A stretch of 64,000 nt of DNA from the NCBI GenBank assembly GCA_030157785.1, contig JAOAUC010000080.1, positions 40,867 through 104,866 of the forward strand, read 5' to 3'. The translations under genes were made by a program, and so were the position numbers. The stretch's first letter is position 1. Every line of letters starts with the position of its first letter. Positions 18,076 to 26,557 of this stretch are shown here, in pieces. Under the pieces are notes generated by a model, which did not search any database, was not told the DNA's origin, and saw only the letters and a program-made list of their open reading frames with translations. The DNA is from Zoogloea oleivorans. GTDB taxonomy: Bacteria > Pseudomonadota > Gammaproteobacteria > Burkholderiales > Rhodocyclaceae.

Positions 18076-19485
18076 CTACTTGCCGCTATTCTGGAGAATT
18101 TGCAGGCCCTTGAGCAAGTTCACCGCCTGGGACAACTGGTAGTCGTCCTTGCCTGCAATTTCAAAGGCCGGCTTCATCTCGTCGGCATCGTCCTTCGCCT
18201 TGTCCTTGCCCTTCGCGGCACCGTCCTTCTTGGGCGCAGCAGGCAGAAGGTCGGGCTTTGGCGCCTCCGGCTCCTTGCCATTCCCGAGGTGACGATCCAG
18301 GTCGGCCTCGCGCAGACGTTCGCGGGACGAACCGCCCGGCGTTTCCTCCACCAGGATATCGGGCACGATGCCCTTGGCCTGGATGGAACGACCACTTGGC
18401 GTAAAGTAGCGCGCCGTCGTCAGCTTGATGGCGGCGTTGCTGTTCAGCGGAAGAATGGTCTGCACCGAGCCCTTGCCGAAACTCTGGGTGCCCATCACCA
18501 CCGCACGCTTGTGATCCTGCAAGGCACCGGCAACGATTTCGGAGGCAGACGCAGAGCCGCCATTCACCAGCACCACCATCGGAACGGTCTTGATGGAGGC
18601 CGGCACAGCCTTGATGTAGTCGTCGCGGGAGCCGCGCAGGTAATCTTCCGGAACAGCCAGATACTTGCGCTTCGCGTCATCGGCACGACCGTCGGTGGAC
18701 ACCACCAGCGCCTTGGGCGGCAGGAACGCTGCCGATACACCGACCGCACCGTTCAGCAGGCCACCCGGGTCATTGCGCAGATCAAGCACCAGTCCCTTCA
18801 GATCGCCCTGCTTGACCAGCTTGTCCAGATGCTGCACAAGGGAGGCGGCCGTCTGCTCCTGGAACTGCACCACCCGTACGTAGCCAAAGCCCGGCTCGAC
18901 AAGCTTGGACTTGACGCTCTGCACCTTGATGACTTCCCGCACCAGCGTCACGACGATCGGCTTGGCCTCGCCCTTGCGAGCAAGCGTCAGAACGATATTG
19001 GTCTTGGGCTTGCCGCGCATGCGCTTGACGGCGTCGTTGAGGGACATGCCCTTCACGGGAGTATCGTCGAGCTTGATGATAAGGTCGCCGGCCTTGATGC
19101 CGGCACGAAACGCCGGCGTGTCCTCAATCGGAGAGATCACCTTGACATAGCCGTCTTCCGAGCCGACCTCGATACCGAGACCGCCGAACTCGCCCTGCGT
19201 ACCGACCTGCAACTCCTTGAAAGCCTCTGCATCCAGATAGGACGAATGGGGATCCAGATTGGACAGCATGCCGCTGATCGCGTGAGTGATCAGCTTCTTG
19301 TCATCCACGGGCTCGACATAACCCTGCTTGATGGCATTGAAGACGTCAGCCAGATTGCGCAACTCTTCCACGGGCAAGGGAGCCAGGCTCGATTTGTCCG
19401 CGTTGGCCGAGAAATTGAGACTGATAAGAACCCCGGCACAAAGCCCGGTGAACACCAGGCCGGCTTGTTGCAGTTTGCTGCGCAT
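18076..19485 (-). CDS. ctpA: Carboxyl-terminal processing protease (S41 family, CtpA)
   Basis: 469 residues from the ATG at 19485, preceded by GGAG and opening with a signal anchor (LQQAGLVFTGLCAGVLISL). A PDZ domain (GGLGIEVGSEDGYVKVIS) is followed by the peptidase domain with the catalytic Ser in GGSASASEIVAG and Lys in MGTQSFGKGSVQT. A disordered, charged, Lys/Pro/Ala-rich region near the C-terminus (about 375-430) precedes a short terminal helix. These proteases trim or degrade periplasmic substrates. The frame is open upstream to 19632, but that part lacks a signal sequence. Confidence 0.93.
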   Translation of the reverse strand: MRSKLQQAGLVFTGLCAGVLISLNFSANADKSSLAPLPVEELRNLADVFNAIKQGYVEPVDDKKLITHAISGMLSNLDPHSSYLDAEAFKELQVGTQGEFGGLGIEVGSEDGYVKVISPIEDTPAFRAGIKAGDLIIKLDDTPVKGMSLNDAVKRMRGKPKTNIVLTLARKGEAKPIVVTLVREVIKVQSVKSKLVEPGFGYVRVVQFQEQTAASLVQHLDKLVKQGDLKGLVLDLRNDPGGLLNGAVGVSAAFLPPKALVVSTDGRADDAKRKYLAVPEDYLRGSRDDYIKAVPASIKTVPMVVLVNGGSASASEIVAGALQDHKRAVVMGTQSFGKGSVQTILPLNSNAAIKLTTARYFTPSGRSIQAKGIVPDILVEETPGGSSRERLREADLDRHLGNGKEPEAPKPDLLPAAPKKDGAAKGKDKAKDDADEMKPAFEIAGKDDYQLSQAVNLLKGLQILQNSGK

Positions 19486-19654
19486 AAATTCTCCGTCTGG
19501 GCGCCCGGGGCCTCCAGGGCCCTGCCGACGCCATAGCACGCCCGGAATCGGGCTCGTCCTGAATAGCAAGAGAAGTATAAACCGGAAAGGTTCCCGGCCC
19601 ACTCCTTGAGCCACCCACCGGACCGTCAGCACGGCAGCGCGAAAAATGGTACTT

Positions 19655-19660
19655 TATAAT
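19655..19660 (+). promoter_or_regulatory. -10 box upstream of the ArsR-family gene
   Basis: A perfect TATAAT in an AT-rich stretch, 31 bp before the GTG at 19691. No good -35 is seen 16-18 bp upstream. It lies inside the longer open frame that starts at 19646, which argues for the GTG as the true start. Confidence 0.5.
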
Positions 19661-19690
19661 ATTAATGCGCCCCGAAACCCCGCTCATTTC

Positions 19691-20011
19691 GTGAAAACAG
19701 CCTCAGTCAATCTCATCGCCAAGCAGGAACACATTGAGACCGCCGCGCGGGCCCTCAAAGCGATCTCCCACCCACTTCGCCTGAAGATCCTTTGCGTAAT
19801 CGGTGACGAGGAAGTCTGCGTGCAGGAAATCGTGGAGGCCGTAGGGACTTCACAAAGCAACATTTCCCAGCACCTCGCCATCCTCCGCGACAAGGGTGTC
19901 CTGCTCACCCGCAAGGACGCCAACCGCGTGTATTACCGGGTTGGTGATCCCCGCACCCTGCAACTCATTGCGATGATGCGCGAAGTCTTCTGCGCAGAAG
20001 ACGCAGAGTAA
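19691..20011 (+). CDS. ArsR-family winged-helix regulator, candidate thiol or persulfide sensor
   Basis: 106 residues from the GTG at 19691. The winged helix is clear: LKAISHPLRLKILCVIG, the recognition helix TSQSNISQHLAILRDKGVL and the wing TRKDANRVYYRVGD. Cysteines occur in alpha-2/alpha-3 (ILCVIGDEEVCVQEI) and in the C-terminal helix (REVFC). The classic ELCVCD arsenic site is not present. The spacing resembles persulfide sensors such as SqrR/BigR, which also neighbour rhodaneses; that is inference. The downstream rhodanese, glutaredoxin and secB genes run on the same strand. Confidence 0.82.
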   Translation: MKTASVNLIAKQEHIETAARALKAISHPLRLKILCVIGDEEVCVQEIVEAVGTSQSNISQHLAILRDKGVLLTRKDANRVYYRVGDPRTLQLIAMMREVFCAEDAE

Positions 20012-20053
20012 TTCTTCGGCAAATTTTCCCTTCCCCGATCTGGAGTACTTTTA

Positions 20054-20470
20054 GTGGAATTCATCCAGCAAAACTGGAACTGGGCCTGGGCTGCACTGGC
20101 CCTCGTCAGCGGCTCCCTGCTCATCGTTTCATCCCTGCGCCGCGGCGGCCCCGGTGTTTCACCGGCCCAGGCGACAATGCTCATCAACCGGGAAGATGCG
20201 ACAGTCATCGACGTTCGCGAGGCCGGCGAGTTTGCCTCCGGTCACCTTCTGAATGCACGTCACATCCCCCTGGGCGAGCTGGACAAGCGCCTCGGCGAGC
20301 TTGAAAAATTCAAGGACAAGCCTGTTATCCTCAGCTGTCAGAGCGGCGGACGTTCGTCCTCTGCCTGCGAGGTACTGCGCAAGGCCGGCTTTACCAATGT
20401 GCATAACCTGGAAGGTGGCGTCGCAGCCTGGGAACAGGCCGGCATGCCGATCAGCCGCAAGAAGAAATAA
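20054..20470 (+). CDS. Membrane-anchored rhodanese (YibN-like)
   Basis: 138 residues with a GTG start behind CTGGAG. One N-terminal membrane segment (WAWAALALVSGSLLIV) precedes a single rhodanese domain with VIDVREAGEFASGHL and the active-site loop CQSGGRS. Rhodaneses carry persulfide sulfur on that cysteine. The order yibN-like, grxC, secB, gpsA, trmL matches the Escherichia coli cluster apart from the inserted SH3 gene and the absence of cysE, so this is the YibN equivalent. The upstream ArsR gene may regulate it. Confidence 0.9.
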   Translation: MEFIQQNWNWAWAALALVSGSLLIVSSLRRGGPGVSPAQATMLINREDATVIDVREAGEFASGHLLNARHIPLGELDKRLGELEKFKDKPVILSCQSGGRSSSACEVLRKAGFTNVHNLEGGVAAWEQAGMPISRKKK

Positions 20471-20472
20471 TC

Positions 20473-20742
20473 ATGCAGCCCAAAATCCTGATGTACTCCA
20501 CTGCCGTCTGCCCCTACTGCGTTCGTGCAGAAGGGCTGCTGCGTCGCAAAGGCGTCACCGAGATCGAAAAGGTGCGTATCGACCTCGAACCGGCCCGCCG
20601 GGACGAGATGATGGCCCGCACAGGCCTGCGCACGGTGCCGCAGATTTACATTGGCGACTACCACGTGGGCGGCTGCGACGACCTGTTCGCCCTTGATCAC
20701 GAAGGCAAGCTCGACCCGCTGCTGCGCGGCGAAGCGGCCTGA
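20473..20742 (+). CDS. grxC: Glutaredoxin 3
   Basis: 89 residues with the dithiol CPYC at about 14-17 (AVCPYCVRAEGLL), the cis-Pro loop TVPQIYIG and the GGCDDLFAL glutathione-binding segment. It reduces disulfides and glutathionylated proteins using glutathione. It begins 2 bp after the rhodanese stop, so translation is probably coupled. Confidence 0.95.
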   Translation: MQPKILMYSTAVCPYCVRAEGLLRRKGVTEIEKVRIDLEPARRDEMMARTGLRTVPQIYIGDYHVGGCDDLFALDHEGKLDPLLRGEAA

Positions 20743-20783
20743 AAACCCTAAACTTGCCCCTTTCTCAACCGGAAAAACCCATC

Positions 20784-21251
20784 ATGTCCGAAACCGCACA
20801 ACAACCCGTCTTCTCCATCGAAAAGCTCTACGTCAAGGATCTGTCCCTGGAAGTGCCCAACGCACCGCAGGTTTACCTCGAGCGCGAGACGCCCCAGATC
20901 AATGTCCAGCTGCGCACCGAAGGCAATGCGGTCGACGAAGGCATCTATGAAGTGAACCTGACCGTCACGGTCACCGCCAAGCTGCCCGAAGAAAAGACCG
21001 TGTTTCTGGTCGAAGTTGCCCAGGCCGGCATCTTCCAGATCCGCAACGTACCGCAGGAAGACCTGGAGCCGATCATGATGATCGGTTGCGCCAACATCCT
21101 CTTCCCGTACGCCCGCGAAGCCGTGTCTGACGCGGTGTCCCGCGCCGGTTTCCAGCCGGTCGTGCTTGCCCCGGTCAACTTCGAGGCCCTGTTCCAGCAA
21201 AACCGCCAGCAGGCCGAAGCCCAGGCCGGCACCGACGTGCCCATCCAGTAA
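20784..21251 (+). CDS. secB: Protein-export chaperone SecB
   Basis: 155 residues from the ATG at 20784. Family motifs are [17 protein letters not shown] at the start, [12 protein letters not shown], and [17 protein letters not shown] with the acidic surface that binds SecA. The homotetramer holds pre-secretory proteins unfolded and hands them to SecA. Its stop overlaps the start of the next gene (TAATG). Confidence 0.97.
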   Translation: MSETAQQPVFSIEKLYVKDLSLEVPNAPQVYLERETPQINVQLRTEGNAVDEGIYEVNLTVTVTAKLPEEKTVFLVEVAQAGIFQIRNVPQEDLEPIMMIGCANILFPYAREAVSDAVSRAGFQPVVLAPVNFEALFQQNRQQAEAQAGTDVPIQ

Positions 21252-21703
21252 TGAAAATGCGCCGCCTTACCGCCGCGGCGCTGCTCGGCCTGCCGCTCGC
21301 CTTCGCGGCAGCGCAGGCCGACGCCTCGGACTTCCGCTCCCTTGCCGAGCCGGCCATTCTTTACGATGCGCCGTCGAAGCAGGGCAAGCCGCTTTTCGTG
21401 ATCCAGCGTTACACGCCCGTCGAAATGGTCGTGAACATCGATCGCTGGGTAAAAGTGCGCGAGCCGGCCGGCAGCCTCCTGTGGCTGGAGCGCCGTCAGC
21501 TTTCCGAGAAACGCACCGCGATCATTACCGCCGCCCGAGCCGACATCCGGCAAAAACCCGACACAGGCGCACCGCTGGCCTTCGAGGCCGTCAAGGATGT
21601 GGTCCTGGAAATCACCGACAAACCCGCCGACGGCTGGGTCAAGGTGAAGCACCGGGATGGCACCAGCGGCTTCATTCGCATCAACCAGATCTGGGGGCTG
21701 TAA
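21251..21703 (+). CDS. Periplasmic SH3-domain protein
   Basis: 150 residues with a signal peptide ending near AQADASDF. The mature part contains two SH3-like repeats ([18 protein letters not shown] and [15 protein letters not shown]), each ending in a WVKV motif. Bacterial SH3 domains often bind peptidoglycan or peptides. It sits between secB and gpsA, overlapping the former by a base and 5 bp before the latter, so it belongs to this operon. A specific role is unknown. Confidence 0.82.
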   Translation: MKMRRLTAAALLGLPLAFAAAQADASDFRSLAEPAILYDAPSKQGKPLFVIQRYTPVEMVVNIDRWVKVREPAGSLLWLERRQLSEKRTAIITAARADIRQKPDTGAPLAFEAVKDVVLEITDKPADGWVKVKHRDGTSGFIRINQIWGL

Positions 21704-21708
21704 GCAGC

Positions 21709-22689
21709 ATGCGCATTGCCGTTTTCGGCGCCGGAGCCTGGGGCACCGCCCTCGCCCTCGCCTTCAGCCGTGGTCACGAAGTCGTCCTGTGGAGCCGCGA
21801 AAGTGCCGAAATCGCCGCCCTGCGCAGCGACGGTGAGAATCGCCGCTACCTGCCCGGCATTCCGCTGCCGGCAAACCTCCAGCTGACCGACGACCTGCAG
21901 GAGGCCGCACGCGCCGACCTGCACCTGGTCGTCACGCCCCTGGCCGGCCTGCGCAGCACGGCGCGCGCCCTCCAGACGGCAGCCCCCGACACGCCGCTGC
22001 TGTGGGCCTGCAAGGGCCTTGAAGCCGGCACCGCCAAGCTGCCTCACCAAATCATTACCGAAGAGCTCGGCCCTGATGCCGCCTGCGGCGTGCTGACCGG
22101 CCCCAGTTTCGCCGCCGAAGTCGCCCAGGGCCTCCCCGCCGCGGTCACCATCGCCGCCAGTGACATCGAATTCGCCCGTTACTGGGTGACGGCGCTGCAC
22201 AACAGCCGCCTGCGCCTCTACGCCAACGACGACCTCATCGGTGCCGAAGTGGGTGGTGCGGTCAAGAACGTGATGGCAATCGCCGCTGGCGTCGCCGATG
22301 GCATGGGCTTCGGCCTCAACGCCCGGGCCGCACTCATCACCCGCGGTCTGGCCGAAATCACCCGTCTCGGCATCGCTCTCGGCGGCCGCCGCGACACCTT
22401 CATGGGCCTCGCCGGGCTGGGCGATCTGGTGCTGACGTGTACTGGTGATCTGTCGCGCAACCGCCGCGTCGGCCTGTTACTGGCGGAAGGAAAAACCCTG
22501 CCGGACATTCTCGAGACCCTCGGCCACGTGGCCGAAGGGGTCAGCACAACCCGCGAAGTCGCTGCCCTGTCGGCCAAACTGGGAGTGGACATGCCCATCA
22601 CCAACGCAGTGGATGGCGTCCTGAACGGCACCCTGTCAGCCCGCGAGGCCGTAGAGCAACTCCTCGCCCGCGACCCCAAGCAGGAATAA
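21709..22689 (+). CDS. gpsA: Glycerol-3-phosphate dehydrogenase [NAD(P)+]
   Basis: 326 residues from the ATG at 21709. The N-terminal Rossmann motif is [11 protein letters not shown]; further motifs are [13 protein letters not shown], the catalytic-lysine segment [13 protein letters not shown], and [16 protein letters not shown]. It reduces dihydroxyacetone phosphate to sn-glycerol-3-phosphate for phospholipid synthesis. It converges on trmL with a 9-bp gap. The frame is open far upstream, but only this start gives the normal length. Confidence 0.96.
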   Translation: MRIAVFGAGAWGTALALAFSRGHEVVLWSRESAEIAALRSDGENRRYLPGIPLPANLQLTDDLQEAARADLHLVVTPLAGLRSTARALQTAAPDTPLLWACKGLEAGTAKLPHQIITEELGPDAACGVLTGPSFAAEVAQGLPAAVTIAASDIEFARYWVTALHNSRLRLYANDDLIGAEVGGAVKNVMAIAAGVADGMGFGLNARAALITRGLAEITRLGIALGGRRDTFMGLAGLGDLVLTCTGDLSRNRRVGLLLAEGKTLPDILETLGHVAEGVSTTREVAALSAKLGVDMPITNAVDGVLNGTLSAREAVEQLLARDPKQE

Positions 22690-22698
22690 GCAGCGCCG

Positions 22699-23163
22699 TC
22701 AGGCCCCGCCTGCAAACCCGCTCTGCCGCCAAGCTTCGTAAACCACCACCGCAGCCGCATTTGACAGGTTGAGGCTGCGGTTGTCCGGGCGCATCGGAAT
22801 GCGCAGACGCCGCTCGTCGCCAAACTCCGCGTGGAGCTCGGGTGGCAAACCACGGGATTCCGAGCCAAACACGAAGACATCTCCCGGCTGAAAGGCCACG
22901 TCACCATAACTGCGCCCGCCGTGGGACGTCAGCGCGAAGATCCGCTGACCCGCAAAGCCGACGCGACAGCTAGGCCAGTCTTCATGCACGGTCACCACCG
23001 CCATGTCCCGGTAATCCAGGCCCGCACGTACCAGCTGTTTCTCTTCCAGCGTGAAGCCAAGGGGTTTGACGAGGTGCAGACGCGCGCCGCTATTGGCGCA
23101 CATACGCATGATGTTGCCGGTATTCGGGGGGATTTCCGGCTGATGGAGGACGACGTGGAACAT
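22699..23163 (-). CDS. trmL: tRNA (cytidine/uridine-34-2'-O)-methyltransferase
   Basis: 154 residues of the SPOUT family. The N-terminus HQPEIPPNTGNIMRMCAN, FVFGSESRGLP and the C-terminal knot NRSLNLSNAAAVVVYEA are diagnostic of TrmL. It methylates the wobble ribose of leucine tRNAs using S-adenosylmethionine. It faces gpsA and follows comF on the same strand by 33 bp. Confidence 0.95.
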   Translation of the reverse strand: MFHVVLHQPEIPPNTGNIMRMCANSGARLHLVKPLGFTLEEKQLVRAGLDYRDMAVVTVHEDWPSCRVGFAGQRIFALTSHGGRSYGDVAFQPGDVFVFGSESRGLPPELHAEFGDERRLRIPMRPDNRSLNLSNAAAVVVYEAWRQSGFAGGA

Positions 23164-23196
23164 GGGCGCGGATTGTGCACGGCCCGCCCGCCCAGA

Positions 23197-23907
23197 TCAA
23201 CCCGGCCGCGGTGTTCGAGCCACAATGCGGTTCTCGACGCGGAGCGCGCCGACGCCCTTCAGCGTCCGCGCCAGCTCGGCAATGGTCTCCCCGGTGGTCA
23301 TAACGTCATCAACCACCACAACGCGCAAGCCCTTTACGCTCCTGCAAACCCGGAAGGCCCCGCGCACATTGGCACTCCGCTCCTTCCACGGCAGGCCCGC
23401 TTGGGGCTGGGTATCCACGTCGCGCACAACGCTGTCGAGCAAAATCGGCAAGCCCCACGCCCTGGCCAGCGGCCTCGCCAGCTCTGCCGCCTGATTGAAG
23501 CCCCGCGAGCGCAGGCGCGCCGGATGGAGCGGCATCGGGATCACCACATCGGCAACGGGAACTGGCTGCGCCAGCATCAGGTCAATGAACAGACGACTTA
23601 CCGCCAGACGATGACCATATTTCAGCGCGTGCACCAGTTTGTCCAGCGGAAAGCCGTAATCGAGGGCCGCCCGGGTCGCATCGAAGGGCGGCGGATTGCG
23701 CAGGCAAGTACCACACACCGCCGCGCCCGGCACCGGAATGCCGCACACCGGACAACGTGGCGAAGCCCGGCCGGGCAAGCCTGCCGCGCACTCGACGCAA
23801 AGCACATCGCCGGCCGCTGCCGCGCCACAGGCGAAGCATTGCTGGGGAAAAACAGTCTGTACCGCAGCAGCGGCCAGATGGCGCCATCCAAGCGCTTGAT
23901 TTGACAA
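23197..23907 (-). CDS. comF: ComF-family phosphoribosyltransferase-like protein
   Basis: 236 residues with a TTG start preceded by GAAGGGG. The N-terminus carries paired zinc cysteines (FACG, CVEC, CPVCG, CGTC), followed by PMHPxR-type motifs (MPLHPARLRSRGFNQAAELA) and a type I phosphoribosyltransferase loop VVVDDVMTTGET. ComF/GntX proteins are needed for natural transformation in some bacteria; the biochemical activity is unsettled. It is divergent from bioB across 66 bp. Confidence 0.9.
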   Translation of the reverse strand: MSNQALGWRHLAAAAVQTVFPQQCFACGAAAAGDVLCVECAAGLPGRASPRCPVCGIPVPGAAVCGTCLRNPPPFDATRAALDYGFPLDKLVHALKYGHRLAVSRLFIDLMLAQPVPVADVVIPMPLHPARLRSRGFNQAAELARPLARAWGLPILLDSVVRDVDTQPQAGLPWKERSANVRGAFRVCRSVKGLRVVVVDDVMTTGETIAELARTLKGVGALRVENRIVARTPRPG

Positions 23908-23931
23908 GTCCAGACCCCTTCAGGGAAACTA

Positions 23932-23962
23932 AAAGGCTTCGTAATTCAAAATTACAGCCTTT
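23932..23962. promoter_or_regulatory. Long dyad between comF and bioB
   Basis: Left arm AAAGGCT-TC-GTAATT (23932-23946) and right arm AATTAC-AGCCTTT (23950-23962) give 13 paired positions around a 3-bp centre. It lies 11 bp before the bioB ATG and 24 bp before the comF start. It does not resemble the enterobacterial BirA operator. It could be an operator or a hairpin acting on bioB translation. A TTGACA at 23901-23906 could be a -35 for bioB. Confidence 0.5.
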
Positions 23963-23973
23963 AAAAAAGGTGC

Positions 23974-24969
23974 ATGACAATGACCGCCACCGTCGCCCAC
24001 GCAGAGACCGCCCAGAACCAAGCCGCCACGCCCGCCCGCAAACGCTGGAGTGTCGCCGAAATCGAGGCCCTGTTCGCCCTGCCGTTCAATGATCTCCTGT
24101 TCCGCGCCCAGCAGGTGCACCGGGACAACTTCGACCCCAACGGCGTCCAGCGCTCCACGCTGCTGTCCATCAAGACCGGCGGCTGCTCCGAAGACTGTGG
24201 CTACTGCTCCCAGTCCTCCCGCTACGATACCGGCCTCGAGAAAGAAGCCCTCCTCCCGCTCAACGAAGTGCTGGAAAACGCCCGTGCCGCCAAGGCCAAG
24301 GGCGCCTCCCGCTTCTGCATGGGCGCCGCCTGGCGCGGCCCGAAAGAGAAGGACCTGGCTCCCGTGCTCGACATGGTCCGCGAGGTAAAGGCTCTGGGCC
24401 TCGAAACCTGCGTCACTCTCGGCATGCTGAAGGAAGGCCAGGCCAGCCAGCTCAAGGACGCCGGGCTCGACTACTACAACCACAACATCGATACCTCGCC
24501 CGAATTCTACGGCCAGATCATCACCACTCACACCCTGCAGGATCGTCTCGACACCCTCGAGAAGGTGCGTAATGCCGGCATCAATGTGTGTTGCGGCGGC
24601 ATCGTCGGCCTGGGCGAAACCAAGAAGAGCCGCGCCGCGCTGCTGGCCGAACTGGCCAACATGAATCCGCCGCCGGATTCGGTGCCCATCAACAATCTGG
24701 TGCAGGTGGAAGGCACCCCGCTGGGCAAGACCGAAGCCATCGACCCCTTTGACTTCGTGCGCATGATCGCCGCCGCCCGCATCACCATGCCGGCAAGCTA
24801 CGTTCGCCTGTCCGCGGGTCGCCAGGAGTTCGGTGATGGCATCCAGGCCCTGTGCTTCCTGGCCGGCGCCAACTCCATCTTCTACGGCGAGCGCCTGCTC
24901 ACCACCGACAACCCGGACTCCGACGCCGACGACGCGCTCTTCGCCCGTCTTGGTCTGAAGTCCATCTAA
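23974..24969 (+). CDS. bioB: Biotin synthase
   Basis: 331 residues. The radical-SAM cysteines are in the [14 protein letters not shown] motif. Further family segments are [28 protein letters not shown], and the [2Fe-2S]-arginine region [11 protein letters not shown]. It inserts sulfur into dethiobiotin. bioC follows after 16 bp in the same direction. Two in-frame ATG codons stand at the start (positions 1 and 3), and either could be used. Confidence 0.97.
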   Translation: MTMTATVAHAETAQNQAATPARKRWSVAEIEALFALPFNDLLFRAQQVHRDNFDPNGVQRSTLLSIKTGGCSEDCGYCSQSSRYDTGLEKEALLPLNEVLENARAAKAKGASRFCMGAAWRGPKEKDLAPVLDMVREVKALGLETCVTLGMLKEGQASQLKDAGLDYYNHNIDTSPEFYGQIITTHTLQDRLDTLEKVRNAGINVCCGGIVGLGETKKSRAALLAELANMNPPPDSVPINNLVQVEGTPLGKTEAIDPFDFVRMIAAARITMPASYVRLSAGRQEFGDGIQALCFLAGANSIFYGERLLTTDNPDSDADDALFARLGLKSI

Positions 24970-24985
24970 GGCCAAGCGCGACCCG

Positions 24986-25870
24986 ATGACGATGCCGGAT
25001 TTCCAGCTCGACCCGCGCCTTGTGCGGCGCCGGGCCGGGCGGGCCGCTTCCGGCTACGCCACCGTCGACACCCTGGCCCGGGAGATCTCCCGGCGCATGG
25101 CCGAACGCCTCGACTACATCCGTATCGAGCCGAAGCGCATCCTCGATCTGGGCTGCGGTCCAGGTGCCGACCTGGCCACCTTTGCCGAACGCTACCCCGG
25201 CGTGGCGCGCATCGCCATCGACAGCGCCCCGGCCATGCTTGCCCAGGCCCGTGGCGAGAAGAGCCTGCTCAAGCGTCTGATGAGCTTTGGCAAACCGGCC
25301 GAGCCGGACTTCGTCTGCGCCGACGCCACCGCTCTGCCCCTCGCGCGCGGCAGCGTCTCGCTGGCCTGGTCCAACCTGATGCTGCAGTGGCTGCACGACC
25401 CGCTGCCGGCCCTCAAGGAAATGCACCGCACGCTGGAAGTCGGCGGTCTGGTGATGTTCTCCACACTGGGGCCGGACACCCTCAAGGAGCTCCGCGCGTC
25501 CCTGCCGCCCTCGCAAGCCGAACACCTGCACCGTTTCATCGACATGCACGATCTGGGCGACGCCCTCGTTGGTGCCGGTTTCTCCGATCCCGTGATGGAC
25601 ATGGAGATTCTCACCGTCACCTACACCAGACTCGACGATCTCTTCCACGACCTGCGCACCAGCGGCTCCACCAACGCAGCCCTCAGTCGCCCGCGTGGTC
25701 TGGTCGGCAAGAAACACTGGGACGAACTGCGCAGCAGCTACGAAACCCTGCGTCGTGACGGCCGCCTGCCGGCCACCGTCGAAGTGGTCTATGGCCACGC
25801 CTGGAAGGCCGCACCCAAGGTGCTCGACGACGGCCGCGCCATCGTGCGCTTCGAACGCAAGCCAGCCTGA
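24986..25870 (+). CDS. bioC: Malonyl-ACP O-methyltransferase (BioC)
   Basis: 294 residues. The SAM-binding motif ILDLGCGPGADL and the BioC-type segments SNLMLQWLHDPLPALKE and GLVMFSTLGPDTLKELR are present. BioC methylates the malonyl group so that fatty-acid enzymes can build the pimeloyl chain. Placement directly after bioB supports this over a generic methyltransferase. The next gene begins 3 bp downstream. Confidence 0.9.
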   Translation: MTMPDFQLDPRLVRRRAGRAASGYATVDTLAREISRRMAERLDYIRIEPKRILDLGCGPGADLATFAERYPGVARIAIDSAPAMLAQARGEKSLLKRLMSFGKPAEPDFVCADATALPLARGSVSLAWSNLMLQWLHDPLPALKEMHRTLEVGGLVMFSTLGPDTLKELRASLPPSQAEHLHRFIDMHDLGDALVGAGFSDPVMDMEILTVTYTRLDDLFHDLRTSGSTNAALSRPRGLVGKKHWDELRSSYETLRRDGRLPATVEVVYGHAWKAAPKVLDDGRAIVRFERKPA

Positions 25871-25873
25871 GCC

Positions 25874-26521
25874 ATGCCGCCCATCTGGCTGTTCGACCTC
25901 GACAACACGCTACACAACGCCAGCCCGCACATTTTTCCGCACATCAACCGCAGCATGACGGCCTACCTCATGCGGCACCTGGGTCTGGACGAACGTGCCG
26001 CCAACCGGCTGCGCATGGATTACTGGAAACGCTACGGCGCCACCCTGACCGGCCTGATGCGCCACCACGGCACCGACCCGCAGCACTTCCTGCACGACAC
26101 GCACCAGTTTCCCGACCTGCCGCGCATGGTCGTTTTTGACAGCGCCCTGCGCCACATGCTGCGTCGCCTGCCTGGCCGCAAGATCGTTTTCTCCAACGGG
26201 CCCCAGCGCTACGCCGAAAAGGTGCTCGACATCATGGGCATACGCCATCACTTCGACGCCGTGTATTCCGTCGAGAAAATGCGCTTTCACCCCAAGCCCA
26301 AACTGCGCGGCTTTCTTCACCTGCTCAAGGATCACCACCTCGATCCGGCGCGCTGCATCCTGGTGGAAGACAGCGCCGAAAACCTGCGCACCGCCAAGCG
26401 GCTCGGCATGAAAACGGTATGGATCAGCCGCAGCCTGCGCCAGCCCGATTACGTCGACTGCCAACTCCCCTCCGTACTGGGTCTGGCGCGCCATGCCATC
26501 CGGAGCGGCGCTTCGGGTTAA
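25874..26521 (+). CDS. HAD-family pyrimidine 5'-nucleotidase (SDT1-like)
   Basis: 215 residues. HAD motif I is FDLDNTLHNAS, motif II FSNGP, the motif III lysine lies in FHPKPK and motif IV is VEDSAENL. The sequence pattern (SMTAYLMRHLGLDE, YWKRYGATLTGLMRHHG) matches the pyrimidine 5'-nucleotidase subgroup. It probably dephosphorylates UMP or CMP. It is packed 3 bp after bioC, so it is likely co-transcribed although not a biotin gene. Confidence 0.87.
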   Translation: MPPIWLFDLDNTLHNASPHIFPHINRSMTAYLMRHLGLDERAANRLRMDYWKRYGATLTGLMRHHGTDPQHFLHDTHQFPDLPRMVVFDSALRHMLRRLPGRKIVFSNGPQRYAEKVLDIMGIRHHFDAVYSVEKMRFHPKPKLRGFLHLLKDHHLDPARCILVEDSAENLRTAKRLGMKTVWISRSLRQPDYVDCQLPSVLGLARHAIRSGASG

Positions 26522-26557
26522 AATAATAGATTCCGCTTTTTCGAACGCGAGACCGCC

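Noticed and set aside
23901..23929. Complete bioB promoter from TTGACA at 23901
   Set aside because: No acceptable -10 lies 16-18 bp downstream, so only the -35 is noted.
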